Shown here: piece by piece, positions 55,615 to 63,061 of the stretch
How positions within the stretch are numbered: position 1 is the first letter of the stretch
How the letters are laid out: each line of letters opens with the position of its first letter
DNA from: Petropleomorpha daqingensis
GTDB taxonomy: Bacteria; Actinomycetota; Actinomycetes; Mycobacteriales; Geodermatophilaceae
Length of the DNA: 64,000 bases
Reading direction: 5' to 3'
NCBI RefSeq assembly: GCF_013408985.1
Contig: NZ_JACBZT010000001.1
Location: 992,001-1,056,000, forward strand
Program-made: the position numbers and the translations under genes
Notes under the pieces: model-generated
Told to the model about the DNA's origin: nothing
What the model saw: the letters and a program-made list of their open reading frames with translations, nothing else
Databases searched by the model: none

Positions 55615-56382
55615 GTGTCCCGCTCCCTGGTCCTTCCCCGGCCTGGGATCCTCCCCGCGACGGACGTCTCCCTCGGAAGCGCCCGTCCCGCGGACGACGC
55701 CGGCGAGACGACGCACACCCGCCGCCTCCCGCAGCCCCCCGGCAAGCGCGCCCCGCTGTGGCTGGCCGCGCTGATCCTCGGTGCCCTCGTCGCCGGCCTG
55801 CCCGGCCTGCTCGGCAGCGGTCCCACCGACGTCGTGGCGTCCGCGGCCGACTACGGGCTCGGGACGGCGTCCGACGTCGGTCTGACCGGCGGGATGGACG
55901 ACGCCGTGGCCCGCGCCAGCATCACCGAGGCCGAGGCGCAGGCACGGCTCAACGAGCTCGCCGCCTCCCGCGCGGCCCGCGAGCCGAAGACCGTGCTGCC
56001 GGTCACCGACTTCCGGCTGACCACCTGCTACTGCATGCGCTGGGGCACCATGCACTGGGGCATCGACATGGCCGCCCCGCTCGGCACGCCCATCTACGCG
56101 GCGACCGACGGTGTCGTGCTGAAGGCCGGCCCCGCGTCCGGGTTCGGCAACGCGATCTACATCCAGAACGCCGACGGCGACGTCGAGATCTACGGCCACA
56201 TGAAGTACTACAACGTGAAGGCCGGGGACGTCGTCCACGCCGGCGACCAGATCGCCAAGGTGGGCAACCAGGGGCAGTCGACCGGCCCGCACCTGCACTT
56301 CGAGCTGCACCGCGGCGGGATGACCGGCAAGCCGTTCAACCCGGCTCCCTGGTTCGCCGACCGCGGCATCAGCGTCGGCTGA
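55615..56382 (+). CDS. membrane-anchored M23 metallopeptidase (LytM domain)
   Basis: 255-residue peptidoglycan endopeptidase candidate. One transmembrane segment spans about 46-66; the LytM domain is outside. HWGIDMAAP gives His 147 and Asp 151, and GPHLHFE gives His 226/228, so the zinc site is complete. CYC at 138-140 may form a disulfide. The GTG at 55615 was chosen over an upstream ATG (55528) because of GGAAGG and the good promoter. It occupies the position of Rv0950c between sucC and uvrD in mycobacteria. Confidence 0.87.
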   Translation: MSRSLVLPRPGILPATDVSLGSARPADDAGETTHTRRLPQPPGKRAPLWLAALILGALVAGLPGLLGSGPTDVVASAADYGLGTASDVGLTGGMDDAVARASITEAEAQARLNELAASRAAREPKTVLPVTDFRLTTCYCMRWGTMHWGIDMAAPLGTPIYAATDGVVLKAGPASGFGNAIYIQNADGDVEIYGHMKYYNVKAGDVVHAGDQIAKVGNQGQSTGPHLHFELHRGGMTGKPFNPAPWFADRGISVG

Positions 56383-56399
56383 GGAGCGCTCGGCGCTGG

Positions 56400-56465
56400 T
56401 CTTGCGGTTTTCCTGCTGCTTTCGCGGTCCTGCAGGACCGCAAGAGCTGCAGAAAGACCGCGAGA
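56400..56465. terminator. large compound hairpin between M23 gene and pcrA
   Basis: Outer arms TCTTGCGG.../...CCGCGAGA pair over about 20 positions with some G-U and mismatches, enclosing a perfect palindrome GCGGTCC-TGCA-GGACCGC (56424-56441). It lies between convergent genes and should terminate both. Confidence 0.7.
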
Positions 56466-56490
56466 GTCGCGGGCAGGGCCTGCGTGACGC

Positions 56491-58785
56491 CTAGAGCTTG
56501 ACGAGGGGGGCGTAGCGCAGGACGAGGCGCTTGGTGCCGCCGGAGCCGAAGTCGACGGTCGCCTGGGCCTTGTCGCCGACGCCGTTGACCTCGACCACGG
56601 TGCCCATCCCGAACGCGTCGTGGCTGACCCGGTCGCCCACCTCGACGGCGATGATCGGCCGGTTGCCCGCGCCGCCGCGCAGCCCGCCGGTCGAGAGCCC
56701 GGTCGCGGCGACCCGCTGCTGCGCCGACGAGTACGACGTCGAGATCGGCGCGGCGTCCTTGCGCTCCCAGTGCACCGTGTCGGCCGGCAGCTCGTCGAGG
56801 AATCGGGACGGCGGGTTGTAGGCCGGCTGCCCCCAGCTCGTGCGCACCTGCGCCCGCGAGAGGAACAGCCGCTGCTGCGCCCGCGTGATGCCGACGTAGG
56901 CCAGCCGCCGCTCCTCCTCGAGCTCCTTGGGGTCGCCGAGGGCCCGCAGGTGCGGGAAGACGCCGTCCTCGAGACCGGTCAGGAACACGACCGGGAACTC
57001 CAGCCCCTTGGCGGTGTGCAGGGTCATCAGGGTGACGACGCCGGCGTCGTCACCCGCGACCGGGACCTGGTCGGCGTCGGCCACGAGCGAGACCTGCTCG
57101 AGGAAGTCGGTGACCGAGCCCCCGGGGCTGGCCGCCTCGAACTCGGCGGCGACCGAGACGAGCTCGTTGAGGTTGTCGACACGGCCCTCGTCCTGCGGAT
57201 CGGTCGAGGCCGACAGCTCGGCGAGGTAGCCGGTGCGGTCGAGGATGCTCTCCAGCAGCGCGGCCGGCCCGGAGCCGGTCTCCACCAGCTGCTCGAACTC
57301 CTCCAGCAGCGCGACGAACTCCTGGATCGCCTTGAGCGAGCGCGGGGCGAGCGTGTGGATCTCCGAGCAGCGGCGCAGCGCGGTCGCGAACGCGATCCGC
57401 TCGCGGTCGGCGAACTGCTCGATGCAGGCCTCGGCCCGGTCGCCGATCCCGCGCTTCGGGGTGTTGATCACCCGCCGGAGGCTGACGACGTCCGCCGGGT
57501 TGGCGACCACCTTCAGGTACGCCAGCGCGTCGCGGACCTCCTTGCGCTCGTAGAAGCGCACGCCGCCGACCACCTTGTAGGGCATCCCGACCCGGATGAA
57601 CACCTCCTCGAAGACGCGGGAGGCGTTGTTGGTCCGGTAGAAGACGGCGATGTCCTTGGGTGCTGCCGTGCCCTCGTCGACCAGCGCGTCGATCTGCTCG
57701 GCGACCCACGCGGCCTCGTCGTGCTCGTTGTCGGCGACGTAGCCCTCGATGAGCTCGCCGTCGCCGGCATCGGTCCACAGGTTCTTGGGACGGCGACCGG
57801 TGTTCTTCGCGATGACGGTGTTGGCCGCCCGCAGGATCCGCTGGGTGGAGCGGTAGTTCTGCTCCAGCAGGATCGTCGTGGCCTCGGGGTAGTCGCGCTC
57901 GAACTCGTCGATGTTGCGGATCGTCGCGCCGCGGAAGGCGTAGATGGACTGGTCGGCGTCGCCGACGACGCACAGCTCGGCCGGCGGCACCGGGCCACCG
58001 GGCGGGCCGACCAGCTCGCGGACCAGCACGTACTGCGCGTGGTTGGTGTCCTGGTACTCGTCGACGAGCACGTGCCGGAAGCGGCGGCGGTAGTGCTCGG
58101 CGACGTCCGGGAAGGCCTGCAGCAGGTGCGTGGTCGTCATGATCAGGTCGTCGAAGTCCAGCGCGTGCGCCTGGCGCAGCCGCTGCTGGTAGAGCTTGTA
58201 GGCCTCGGCCAGCACCTTCTCCGGCGCCGTCGACGGGACGTAGCTCTCCTCGTCGATGAGCTCGTTCTTCAGGTTGGACACCTGGGCGGCGAGGCTGCGG
58301 CCGGGGTAGCGCTTGGCGTCGAGGTCGAGGTCGCGGGCGACCATCGTCATCAGCCGCACCGAGTCGCCCTGGTCGTAGATCGTGAACGACGACTTCAGGC
58401 CGAGCTTCGACGCCTCGGCGCGCAGGATCCGCACGCACATCGAGTGGAACGTCGACACCCACATCGCGCGGGCGCGCGGACCGACGAGGTTGGCCACGCG
58501 CTCCTTCATCTCGCCGGCGGCCTTGTTGGTGAAGGTGATCGCGAGGATCTCGCCGGGCTGCACGTGCCGCGCACCGAGCAGGTAGGCGATGCGGTGGGTG
58601 AGCACGCGCGTCTTGCCCGACCCGGCGCCGGCCACGATGAGCAGCGGCCCGCCCTCGTGGACGACGGCGTCGCGCTGCGGGCCGTTCAGGCCGGCGAGCA
58701 TGCGGTCGAGATCGCGACCCACCGAGCCCGGCGCGGTGCGCTGGAGGGTGGCGGTACCGGGGAGGGCTGACTGGGCGCTGCTCAT
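56491..58785 (-). CDS. pcrA: ATP-dependent DNA helicase PcrA/UvrD1
   Basis: SF1A 3'-5' helicase of repair and replication restart, 764 residues. Motif I AGAGSGKTR near 53, Ia ITFTNKAAGEMKERV near 88, II VLVDEYQDTN near 248, III GDADQSIYAFRGA near 282, IV YRTNN, V TLHTAKGLEFP near 590 and VI YVGITRAQ near 640 are all present. The C-terminal 60 residues form the Tudor-like tail (VGDRVSHDAFGMGTVV) that binds RNA polymerase in this family. ATG at 58785 is preferred over GTG 58791 because TACAGT at 58800-58795 is 9 nt away. Mycobacterial uvrD1 has the same neighbours. Confidence 0.95.
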   Translation of the reverse strand: MSSAQSALPGTATLQRTAPGSVGRDLDRMLAGLNGPQRDAVVHEGGPLLIVAGAGSGKTRVLTHRIAYLLGARHVQPGEILAITFTNKAAGEMKERVANLVGPRARAMWVSTFHSMCVRILRAEASKLGLKSSFTIYDQGDSVRLMTMVARDLDLDAKRYPGRSLAAQVSNLKNELIDEESYVPSTAPEKVLAEAYKLYQQRLRQAHALDFDDLIMTTTHLLQAFPDVAEHYRRRFRHVLVDEYQDTNHAQYVLVRELVGPPGGPVPPAELCVVGDADQSIYAFRGATIRNIDEFERDYPEATTILLEQNYRSTQRILRAANTVIAKNTGRRPKNLWTDAGDGELIEGYVADNEHDEAAWVAEQIDALVDEGTAAPKDIAVFYRTNNASRVFEEVFIRVGMPYKVVGGVRFYERKEVRDALAYLKVVANPADVVSLRRVINTPKRGIGDRAEACIEQFADRERIAFATALRRCSEIHTLAPRSLKAIQEFVALLEEFEQLVETGSGPAALLESILDRTGYLAELSASTDPQDEGRVDNLNELVSVAAEFEAASPGGSVTDFLEQVSLVADADQVPVAGDDAGVVTLMTLHTAKGLEFPVVFLTGLEDGVFPHLRALGDPKELEEERRLAYVGITRAQQRLFLSRAQVRTSWGQPAYNPPSRFLDELPADTVHWERKDAAPISTSYSSAQQRVAATGLSTGGLRGGAGNRPIIAVEVGDRVSHDAFGMGTVVEVNGVGDKAQATVDFGSGGTKRLVLRYAPLVKL

Positions 58786-58794
58786 GACCACATC

Positions 58795-58800
58795 ACTGTA
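58795..58800 (-). promoter_or_regulatory. -10 box TACAGT for pcrA
   Basis: TACAGT on the minus strand, 9 nt before the ATG at 58785. Transcript start would fall within a few bases of the start codon. Confidence 0.45.
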
Positions 58801-58848
58801 AGCCGGACGGGTGACGGCTCCCGGTCCTCGTGTGACGTCTGTGAACGG

Positions 58849-59937
58849 TCAGCTCGCGCTGTGGAGATCGGCCAGCAGCTCCCGCAGGCGCGCCGCCCGG
58901 TCGGCCATCGAGCCGACCGCCGAGCGGACGCCGGTCACCGAGTCCGACGTCGTCTGGGCCGCCCCCGCGAGACCCCCGGTCGCCTGGGAGATCCCGGCCG
59001 CGGTGGCGCTCTGCTCCTCGACCGCCGCGGCGATGGTCGTCTGCTGCTCCTCGAGCTCGGTGATCCGGGCGACGATGTCGGCGATCGCCTCGACCGCGGC
59101 CCGGCTGCCGGCCTGGATCGTCTCGATCATCCGGTTGATGTTCGCCGACGCCTCGGCCGTGCCGCTGGCCAGCTCCTTGACCTCGTTGGCGACGACGGCG
59201 AAGCCCTTGCCGGCCTCCCCGGCGCGCGCGGCCTCGATCGTGGCGTTGAGCGCCAGGAGGTTCGTCTGCTCGGCGATCGAGATGATCAGCTTCGAGATGC
59301 TGCCGATCTCGGCGCTGTAGGCGGAGAGCTTCTCGACGCTGTCGGTCGCCGCCCGCGCCGACGTCACGGCGTTCGCGGTGCTGGTCACCGCCGCCGAGGT
59401 GTTCCGGCTGATGTCGTCGATGCTGGCCGTGAGCTGGACGGCGCCGGCGGAGACGGTCCCGGCCTGCGCGGAGCAGCCCTCCGCCGCACCGGCCAGGGTG
59501 TCCCCGACGGCGGCGAGCGCGGCGCCGTCGTCGGCGAGCCCGTCGGCCAGCTCCCCCGTCGCCGTGGCGAGCGCGGCGCGGGCGGTGTCGTTGCGCCAGT
59601 GGACGACGTAGCCGCCCGGGATCCGGCCGATGCCCAGCTGGGCCACCATCCGCTGGTCGCCCTCGACGACGATCGTCTCGTGCACCGGGAACTGCGTGCG
59701 CTCCCGGATCACGCGGCGCAGGGTCCCGCGCAGCTGGTCCAGGCCGCGCTCCCCCAGCATCGCGACGGCGTCGGCCAGCGTCGTCCCGGCGGCCGCGTTG
59801 CGGTGGACGATCTCGCCGCGCTCGTCGGTGACGAACAGCGTCACCGGAGCGGCGTCGAGGACCGCCCGGAGCGTGCTCGGGTCGGTGACCAGCGGGGATC
59901 CCTCGAGCCGGGAGTGCGGGCGGAGGAAGGAGGGCAC
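58849..59937 (-). CDS. soluble PAS-domain methyl-accepting chemotaxis protein
   Basis: 362-residue cytoplasmic chemoreceptor. A PAS-like sensor (about 15-100, with [20 protein letters not shown]) precedes the coiled-coil signalling domain. The conserved hairpin tip, [19 protein letters not shown] followed by [13 protein letters not shown], lies near 225-260 and couples to CheA/CheW. No membrane segment is present. GTG at 59937 has AGGAG 8 nt upstream. The gene implies that the organism has a chemotaxis pathway and therefore motile cells, or uses the receptor for another two-component output. No other che genes are in the window. Confidence 0.9.
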   Translation of the reverse strand: MPSFLRPHSRLEGSPLVTDPSTLRAVLDAAPVTLFVTDERGEIVHRNAAAGTTLADAVAMLGERGLDQLRGTLRRVIRERTQFPVHETIVVEGDQRMVAQLGIGRIPGGYVVHWRNDTARAALATATGELADGLADDGAALAAVGDTLAGAAEGCSAQAGTVSAGAVQLTASIDDISRNTSAAVTSTANAVTSARAATDSVEKLSAYSAEIGSISKLIISIAEQTNLLALNATIEAARAGEAGKGFAVVANEVKELASGTAEASANINRMIETIQAGSRAAVEAIADIVARITELEEQQTTIAAAVEEQSATAAGISQATGGLAGAAQTTSDSVTGVRSAVGSMADRAARLRELLADLHSAS

Positions 59938-60062
59938 GTTCGGGGCTCCTGTGCGACGAGGCCGCGGCGGGTCCTGCGGCCGTTCTCCCATCGGCCTGGG
60001 CCGTCCGCTCCTCCAGCGGAGCCGCCGACGTCACATCCTGGCGGCGCGTCCGGCGGCTGTGG

Positions 60063-60068
60063 CACACT
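60063..60068 (+). promoter_or_regulatory. variant -10 box CACACT for the aroQ leader peptide
   Basis: CACACT, 6-nt spacer GCTGCC, then the GTG of the leader peptide at 60075. The same box and geometry precede folD. Confidence 0.45.
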
Positions 60069-60074
60069 GCTGCC

Positions 60075-60140
60075 GTGCTGCACACCAGCTCCGTGTTTTT
60101 TTACGGTCACCGGGATCCGGTGTCCGTCACTGCTGGCTGA
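60075..60140 (+). CDS. 21-residue aromatic leader peptide (Phe-Phe-Tyr) of aroQ
   Basis: Short ORF GTG...TGA encoding MLHTSSVFFYGHRDPVSVTAG with FFY at codons 8-10. Both Phe codons are TTT, a codon almost absent from neighbouring genes, which gives a run of seven T in GC-rich DNA. It is followed by an intrinsic terminator and then chorismate mutase, the first step of the Phe/Tyr branch. The start is supported by a -10-like box 6 nt upstream, so the peptide would be translated from the first codon of the RNA. Role proposed: ribosome stalling sensor of charged tRNA-Phe and tRNA-Tyr. Confidence 0.7.
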   Translation: MLHTSSVFFYGHRDPVSVTAG

Positions 60141-60194
60141 GCGACCACAGCAACCGACGCCCCGGGCCCGAAGAGCCCGGGGCGTTTCTCGTTC
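60108..60194 (+). promoter_or_regulatory. transcription attenuator of aroQ
   Basis: Three nested elements are visible. Hairpin 1:2 is CACCGG-GAT-CCGGTG at 60108-60122, right after the FFY codons. The terminator 3:4 is ACGCCCCGGGC / GCCCGGGGCGT at 60157-60185 with loop CCGAAGA and a TTTCTCGTT tail. A possible antiterminator 2:3 pairs 60116-60123 with 60159-60166 with one mismatch. Stalling at FFY would open 1:2 and favour the antiterminator. The terminator is clear; the antiterminator is inferred. Confidence 0.65.
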
Positions 60195-60234
60195 CGGGGT
60201 CAGACGGCCGAACCGCCCCGGAGGAACCGTTCCG

Positions 60235-60501
60235 ATGAGCACCACCACCGCACCTGATGCCACGGCCCGCATCGGCGAGCTGCGCACCGAGATCGACGCC
60301 TGCGACGCCGAGATCATCGAGCTCGTGCAGCGCCGGCTCGCCATCTCCCGCGAGATCGGGCAGCTGCGCGCCGCCGCCGGCGGCACACGCCTCTCCCTCG
60401 CCCGCGAGCAGCAGGTCCTGGCGAGGTTCCAGGCCGCGCTCGGGACGGACGGCGCCGCGCTCGGCCTGATGCTGCTGCGCCAGGGGCGCGGCCGCCTCTA
60501 G
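60235..60501 (+). CDS. aroQ: chorismate mutase, AroQ-delta type
   Basis: All-helical chorismate mutase converting chorismate to prephenate; 88 residues, the length of the mycobacterial Rv0948c type. IGELRTEIDACDAEIIELV is helix 1 with the conserved Arg, RRLAISREIGQLRAAAGG contains the next two basic residues, and LLRQGRGRL at the C-terminus is typical of the intracellular actinobacterial enzyme that is activated by binding DAHP synthase. GGAGGAA precedes the ATG by 8 nt. It lies next to pcrA as in mycobacteria. Stop overlaps the convergent cyclase gene in CTAG. Expression is probably controlled by the attenuator upstream. Confidence 0.93.
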   Translation: MSTTTAPDATARIGELRTEIDACDAEIIELVQRRLAISREIGQLRAAAGGTRLSLAREQQVLARFQAALGTDGAALGLMLLRQGRGRL

Positions 60502-62084
60502 GAGGTCAGCACACCCCGCGGCTCGCGGGCTCCCGCCTGGAGCGGCAGACCGGGCGTGAAGCGGACCACCCGGTCCTTGCCCGCGCGCTTCGCCGCGTAC
60601 ATCGCCGTGTCGGCGCGCACGAGCACCGCGTCCGCCCGGGCCGACGGGTCCTCCGGGCCGAGCACGCACACCCCGGCGCTGGCCCGCACCGGCACCGGAG
60701 TCCCGGCGAGGACGACCGGCGTGCGCAGTGCGTCGAGCGCGCGGGTGATGGCGGCCTCGACGTCGTCCGCCGGGTCGAGGAGGACGGCGAACTCGTCCCC
60801 GCCCAGCCGGGCGACCGTGTCGGCGGTCCGCAGGGCACCGCGCAACCGGACCGCCACCTCCACCAGCAGCGCGTCGCCGGCGGCGTGGCCGAGGGTGTCG
60901 TTGACGACCTTGAAGTCGTCGAGGTCGAGGAAGACCAGCGCGACCGGCCGCGGCTCCCGGCGGTGGACGGCGAGCGCGTGCTCGAGGCGGTCGAGGAACA
61001 GCGCGCGGTTGGCCAGCCCGGTCAGGCCGTCGTGGAACGCCTGGTGCCGGAGCAGCGCCTCCCGCTGGACCAGCTCGCGGTTGAGCCGCACGTTCTCGCG
61101 CAGGGTGACGTACTGGCGCACCAGGATCAGCCCGATGACGACCACCGAGAGCGACACCGCGACGATGCCGAGCTGCCCGCCGGTGAGCGCGTAGACGAAG
61201 GTGGCGACCAGCGCGACGGCGACCGGCAGGTAGGGCAGCAGGTCGGCGCGCAGTTCCGCCGTCGCCTCTCGTTCCGGTGTCTCCGGCACCGCGGTCGGCG
61301 TGCGGGCCAGCCCGGCCAGTGCGAGCAGGAGGAAGCCGGCGACCCAGCCGAGGTCGAGCGAGCCGCCGCGGTAGGACATGGTCGCCTGCAGGTAGGCGAA
61401 GGCGCTGTCGGAGACGCTCAGCGCGACCAGGCCGGCGCAGACCAGCACCAGCGGCAGGCGGGGGTTGCGGGTCCGGGCGGCGGTCAGCACGGCCAGGACG
61501 ATGAGGACGACGTCCAGCACCGGGTAGGCGAGGAAGAGCACCCACGTCAGCGGCTCGTCCGGCGTGGTCCGGTCGGCGATCGCGCCGAGCGCGGTCTCCC
61601 AGCTCACCAGCCCGACTGCCGCCGAGGTCATGACGGCGTCGGAGGTGCGCCGCCAACGGCCGCGCGCCCCGCCGTCGCTCGGGTAGAGCAGCAGCCCCAC
61701 CGCGGCGAGCACCGGGAACGCGAGGTAGCCGATGTCGGCGACCGAGGGGAACGGGATGCCCGCGCCGCTGATCTCCTGCTGCGCCCACCAGGCCTGGCCG
61801 GCCGCCCAGCACCCGCAGCCGACGGCGAGCACCGTCCACGCGGCGAGCAACCGCCCGGTGGACCGGCGCGCCCGCAGCCCGAGGGTGACGGCGGCGACGG
61901 CCGGCGCGACGAACTGCGCCACGTTGGTGACCACCCGCGAGTACAGGTCGCCGGGCAGGGTCAGCGAGGCGATCAGGCAGCCGAGGACGAACAGCCCCGC
62001 CGTGCCCGCCGCGACCGGGGGGAGCGCCGCGGCGGCCCCCGATCGCACTCTCCGGTCGACCACGGGGTGTGCCGAAACAGCCAC
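60498..62084 (-). CDS. membrane-bound diguanylate cyclase (GGDEF)
   Basis: About 528 residues: roughly ten hydrophobic segments over residues 20-350, then a GGDEF domain. FHDGLTGLANRALFLDRLEHAL near 375 opens the domain, LDLDDFKVVNDTLGH follows, and RLGGDEFAV near 424 has the intact catalytic GGDEF. RTAD five residues before it is the RxxD allosteric inhibition site, so product inhibition by c-di-GMP is expected. There is no EAL domain. GTG at 62084 is the best start before the first helix, but without a good ribosome site; the frame stays open further upstream. The neighbouring chemoreceptor suggests a lifestyle-switch context. Confidence 0.88.
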   Translation of the reverse strand: MAVSAHPVVDRRVRSGAAAALPPVAAGTAGLFVLGCLIASLTLPGDLYSRVVTNVAQFVAPAVAAVTLGLRARRSTGRLLAAWTVLAVGCGCWAAGQAWWAQQEISGAGIPFPSVADIGYLAFPVLAAVGLLLYPSDGGARGRWRRTSDAVMTSAAVGLVSWETALGAIADRTTPDEPLTWVLFLAYPVLDVVLIVLAVLTAARTRNPRLPLVLVCAGLVALSVSDSAFAYLQATMSYRGGSLDLGWVAGFLLLALAGLARTPTAVPETPEREATAELRADLLPYLPVAVALVATFVYALTGGQLGIVAVSLSVVVIGLILVRQYVTLRENVRLNRELVQREALLRHQAFHDGLTGLANRALFLDRLEHALAVHRREPRPVALVFLDLDDFKVVNDTLGHAAGDALLVEVAVRLRGALRTADTVARLGGDEFAVLLDPADDVEAAITRALDALRTPVVLAGTPVPVRASAGVCVLGPEDPSARADAVLVRADTAMYAAKRAGKDRVVRFTPGLPLQAGAREPRGVLTS

Positions 62085-62283
62085 GGTGGGACAGCATGGC
62101 GAATCAGCCCCCTCGCCGACCAGGGGTTTCGACGTCCGTTCTCGGGTCGGAACGACGGTGTTCCGGCCCGGGGGGATCCATCCGGAGGAGGAGACGGGGT
62201 CCTCCGGACGATGCACTGCGGCCGACCGCGATTCGACTCCTGGAACGACGACGTCCGGTACCGCGCGGGCCAGCCTGGACGGC
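62085..62283. other. intergenic stretch with no recognised gene
   Basis: Divergent gap upstream of the diguanylate cyclase start. If the 43-codon ORF at 62284 is not real, the gene-free stretch extends to 62479. Open frames here are random high-GC frames without motifs. The only clear signal in the wider gap is the ECF41-type promoter at 62416-62442. Confidence 0.5.
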
Positions 62284-62415
62284 ATGAGCGCATCGCCGCA
62301 GGAACCGGGGCCCGACGTCCCGCCGCCGCCCGGCCCTGACCCCGCTGGGACCTCCACCCGACCGCTGCCGCTGCGCCGGTTCCTCAAGCGGCTGCCGGCA
62401 CTGCCCCTGGACTGA
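62284..62415 (+). CDS. possible 43-residue Pro-rich small protein
   Basis: ATG...TGA encoding 43 residues with PPPPGPDPAG in the middle and a basic, Leu/Pro-rich end (PLPLRRFLKRLPALPLD). It ends exactly before the ECF41 promoter. No ribosome site is visible; CAGCCT 7 nt upstream is a weak -10 variant. It may be a real small protein or chance. Confidence 0.35.
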   Translation: MSASPQEPGPDVPPPPGPDPAGTSTRPLPLRRFLKRLPALPLD

Positions 62416-62442
62416 TGTCACATCCGGCGCGGCTGCCCCGTC
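62416..62442 (+). promoter_or_regulatory. ECF41-type promoter TGTCACA-N16-CGTC
   Basis: TGTCACA at 62416-62422 and CGTC at 62439-62442 with a 16-bp spacer match the described ECF41 sigma-factor promoter. It lies 37 nt upstream of the CMD gene, which is followed by an ECF41 sigma gene, so the pair is probably autoregulated. Confidence 0.8.
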
Positions 62443-62479
62443 TTTCTGTGCGTCAACCGATGCAGAGAGGACGACGACC

Positions 62480-63061
62480 ATGGCCCGCATCCCGCTCGAC
62501 CCGCCCCGCAGCCTCGTCTACCGGCTCACCGAGTGGTACTCGCGCCGCAAGTGGGGCGTCGTCGCCGACCCGGCGGCGGCGATGGGGCACAACCCGAAGG
62601 TCCTGCTGACCAACGCCCGCTTCGAGATGTCGCTCGACAAGTGGCACCGGCTCGACCCCACCCTCAGGCACCTGGCCGAGATGGCCGCGTCGGTGGCGAT
62701 CGGCTGCTCCTGGTGCGTCGACTTCGGCTACTGGACCGCCGTGAGCCGGGGCACCGACGAGGCCAAGATCAGGGACGTGCCCCGGTGGCGGGACAGCGAC
62801 GTCTACACCGACCTCGAGCGGCGGGTCCTGGAGTACACCGAGGCGGCCACCGCCACCCCGCCGACGGTCACCGACGAGATGGTCGAGGGCCTGCGCCGGG
62901 ATCTGGACGACGCCGCCCTGGTCGAGCTGACCATGATGATCGCCGTGGAGAACCAGCGCTCGCGCTTCAACAGCGCTCTGGGCCTGCACAGCCAGGGCTT
63001 CAAGGACCGCTGCGAGATCCCGGCCGCGCGGGTCGCCCCGCTCCGGTCCACCGCGTCATGA
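62480..63061 (+). CDS. carboxymuconolactone decarboxylase/AhpD-like protein
   Basis: 193-residue CMD-family protein. CSWCVDFG (Cys 76 and 79) is the AhpD-type CxxC redox motif, preceded by MAASVAIG, and the C-terminal SRFNSALGL region also fits. It likely works as a peroxidatic or disulfide reductase rather than a true decarboxylase. CMD proteins are the standard partner of ECF41 sigma factors. AGAGAGG lies 9 nt before the ATG at 62480, its stop overlaps sigJ (ATGA), and it is driven by the TGTCACA/CGTC promoter. Confidence 0.92.
   Translation: MARIPLDPPRSLVYRLTEWYSRRKWGVVADPAAAMGHNPKVLLTNARFEMSLDKWHRLDPTLRHLAEMAASVAIGCSWCVDFGYWTAVSRGTDEAKIRDVPRWRDSDVYTDLERRVLEYTEAATATPPTVTDEMVEGLRRDLDDAALVELTMMIAVENQRSRFNSALGLHSQGFKDRCEIPAARVAPLRSTAS

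Noticed and set aside
60257-60469. Alternative small gene in the chorismate mutase region
   Set aside because: It is a shifted frame inside aroQ with Ser/Pro/Arg-rich content and no homology.
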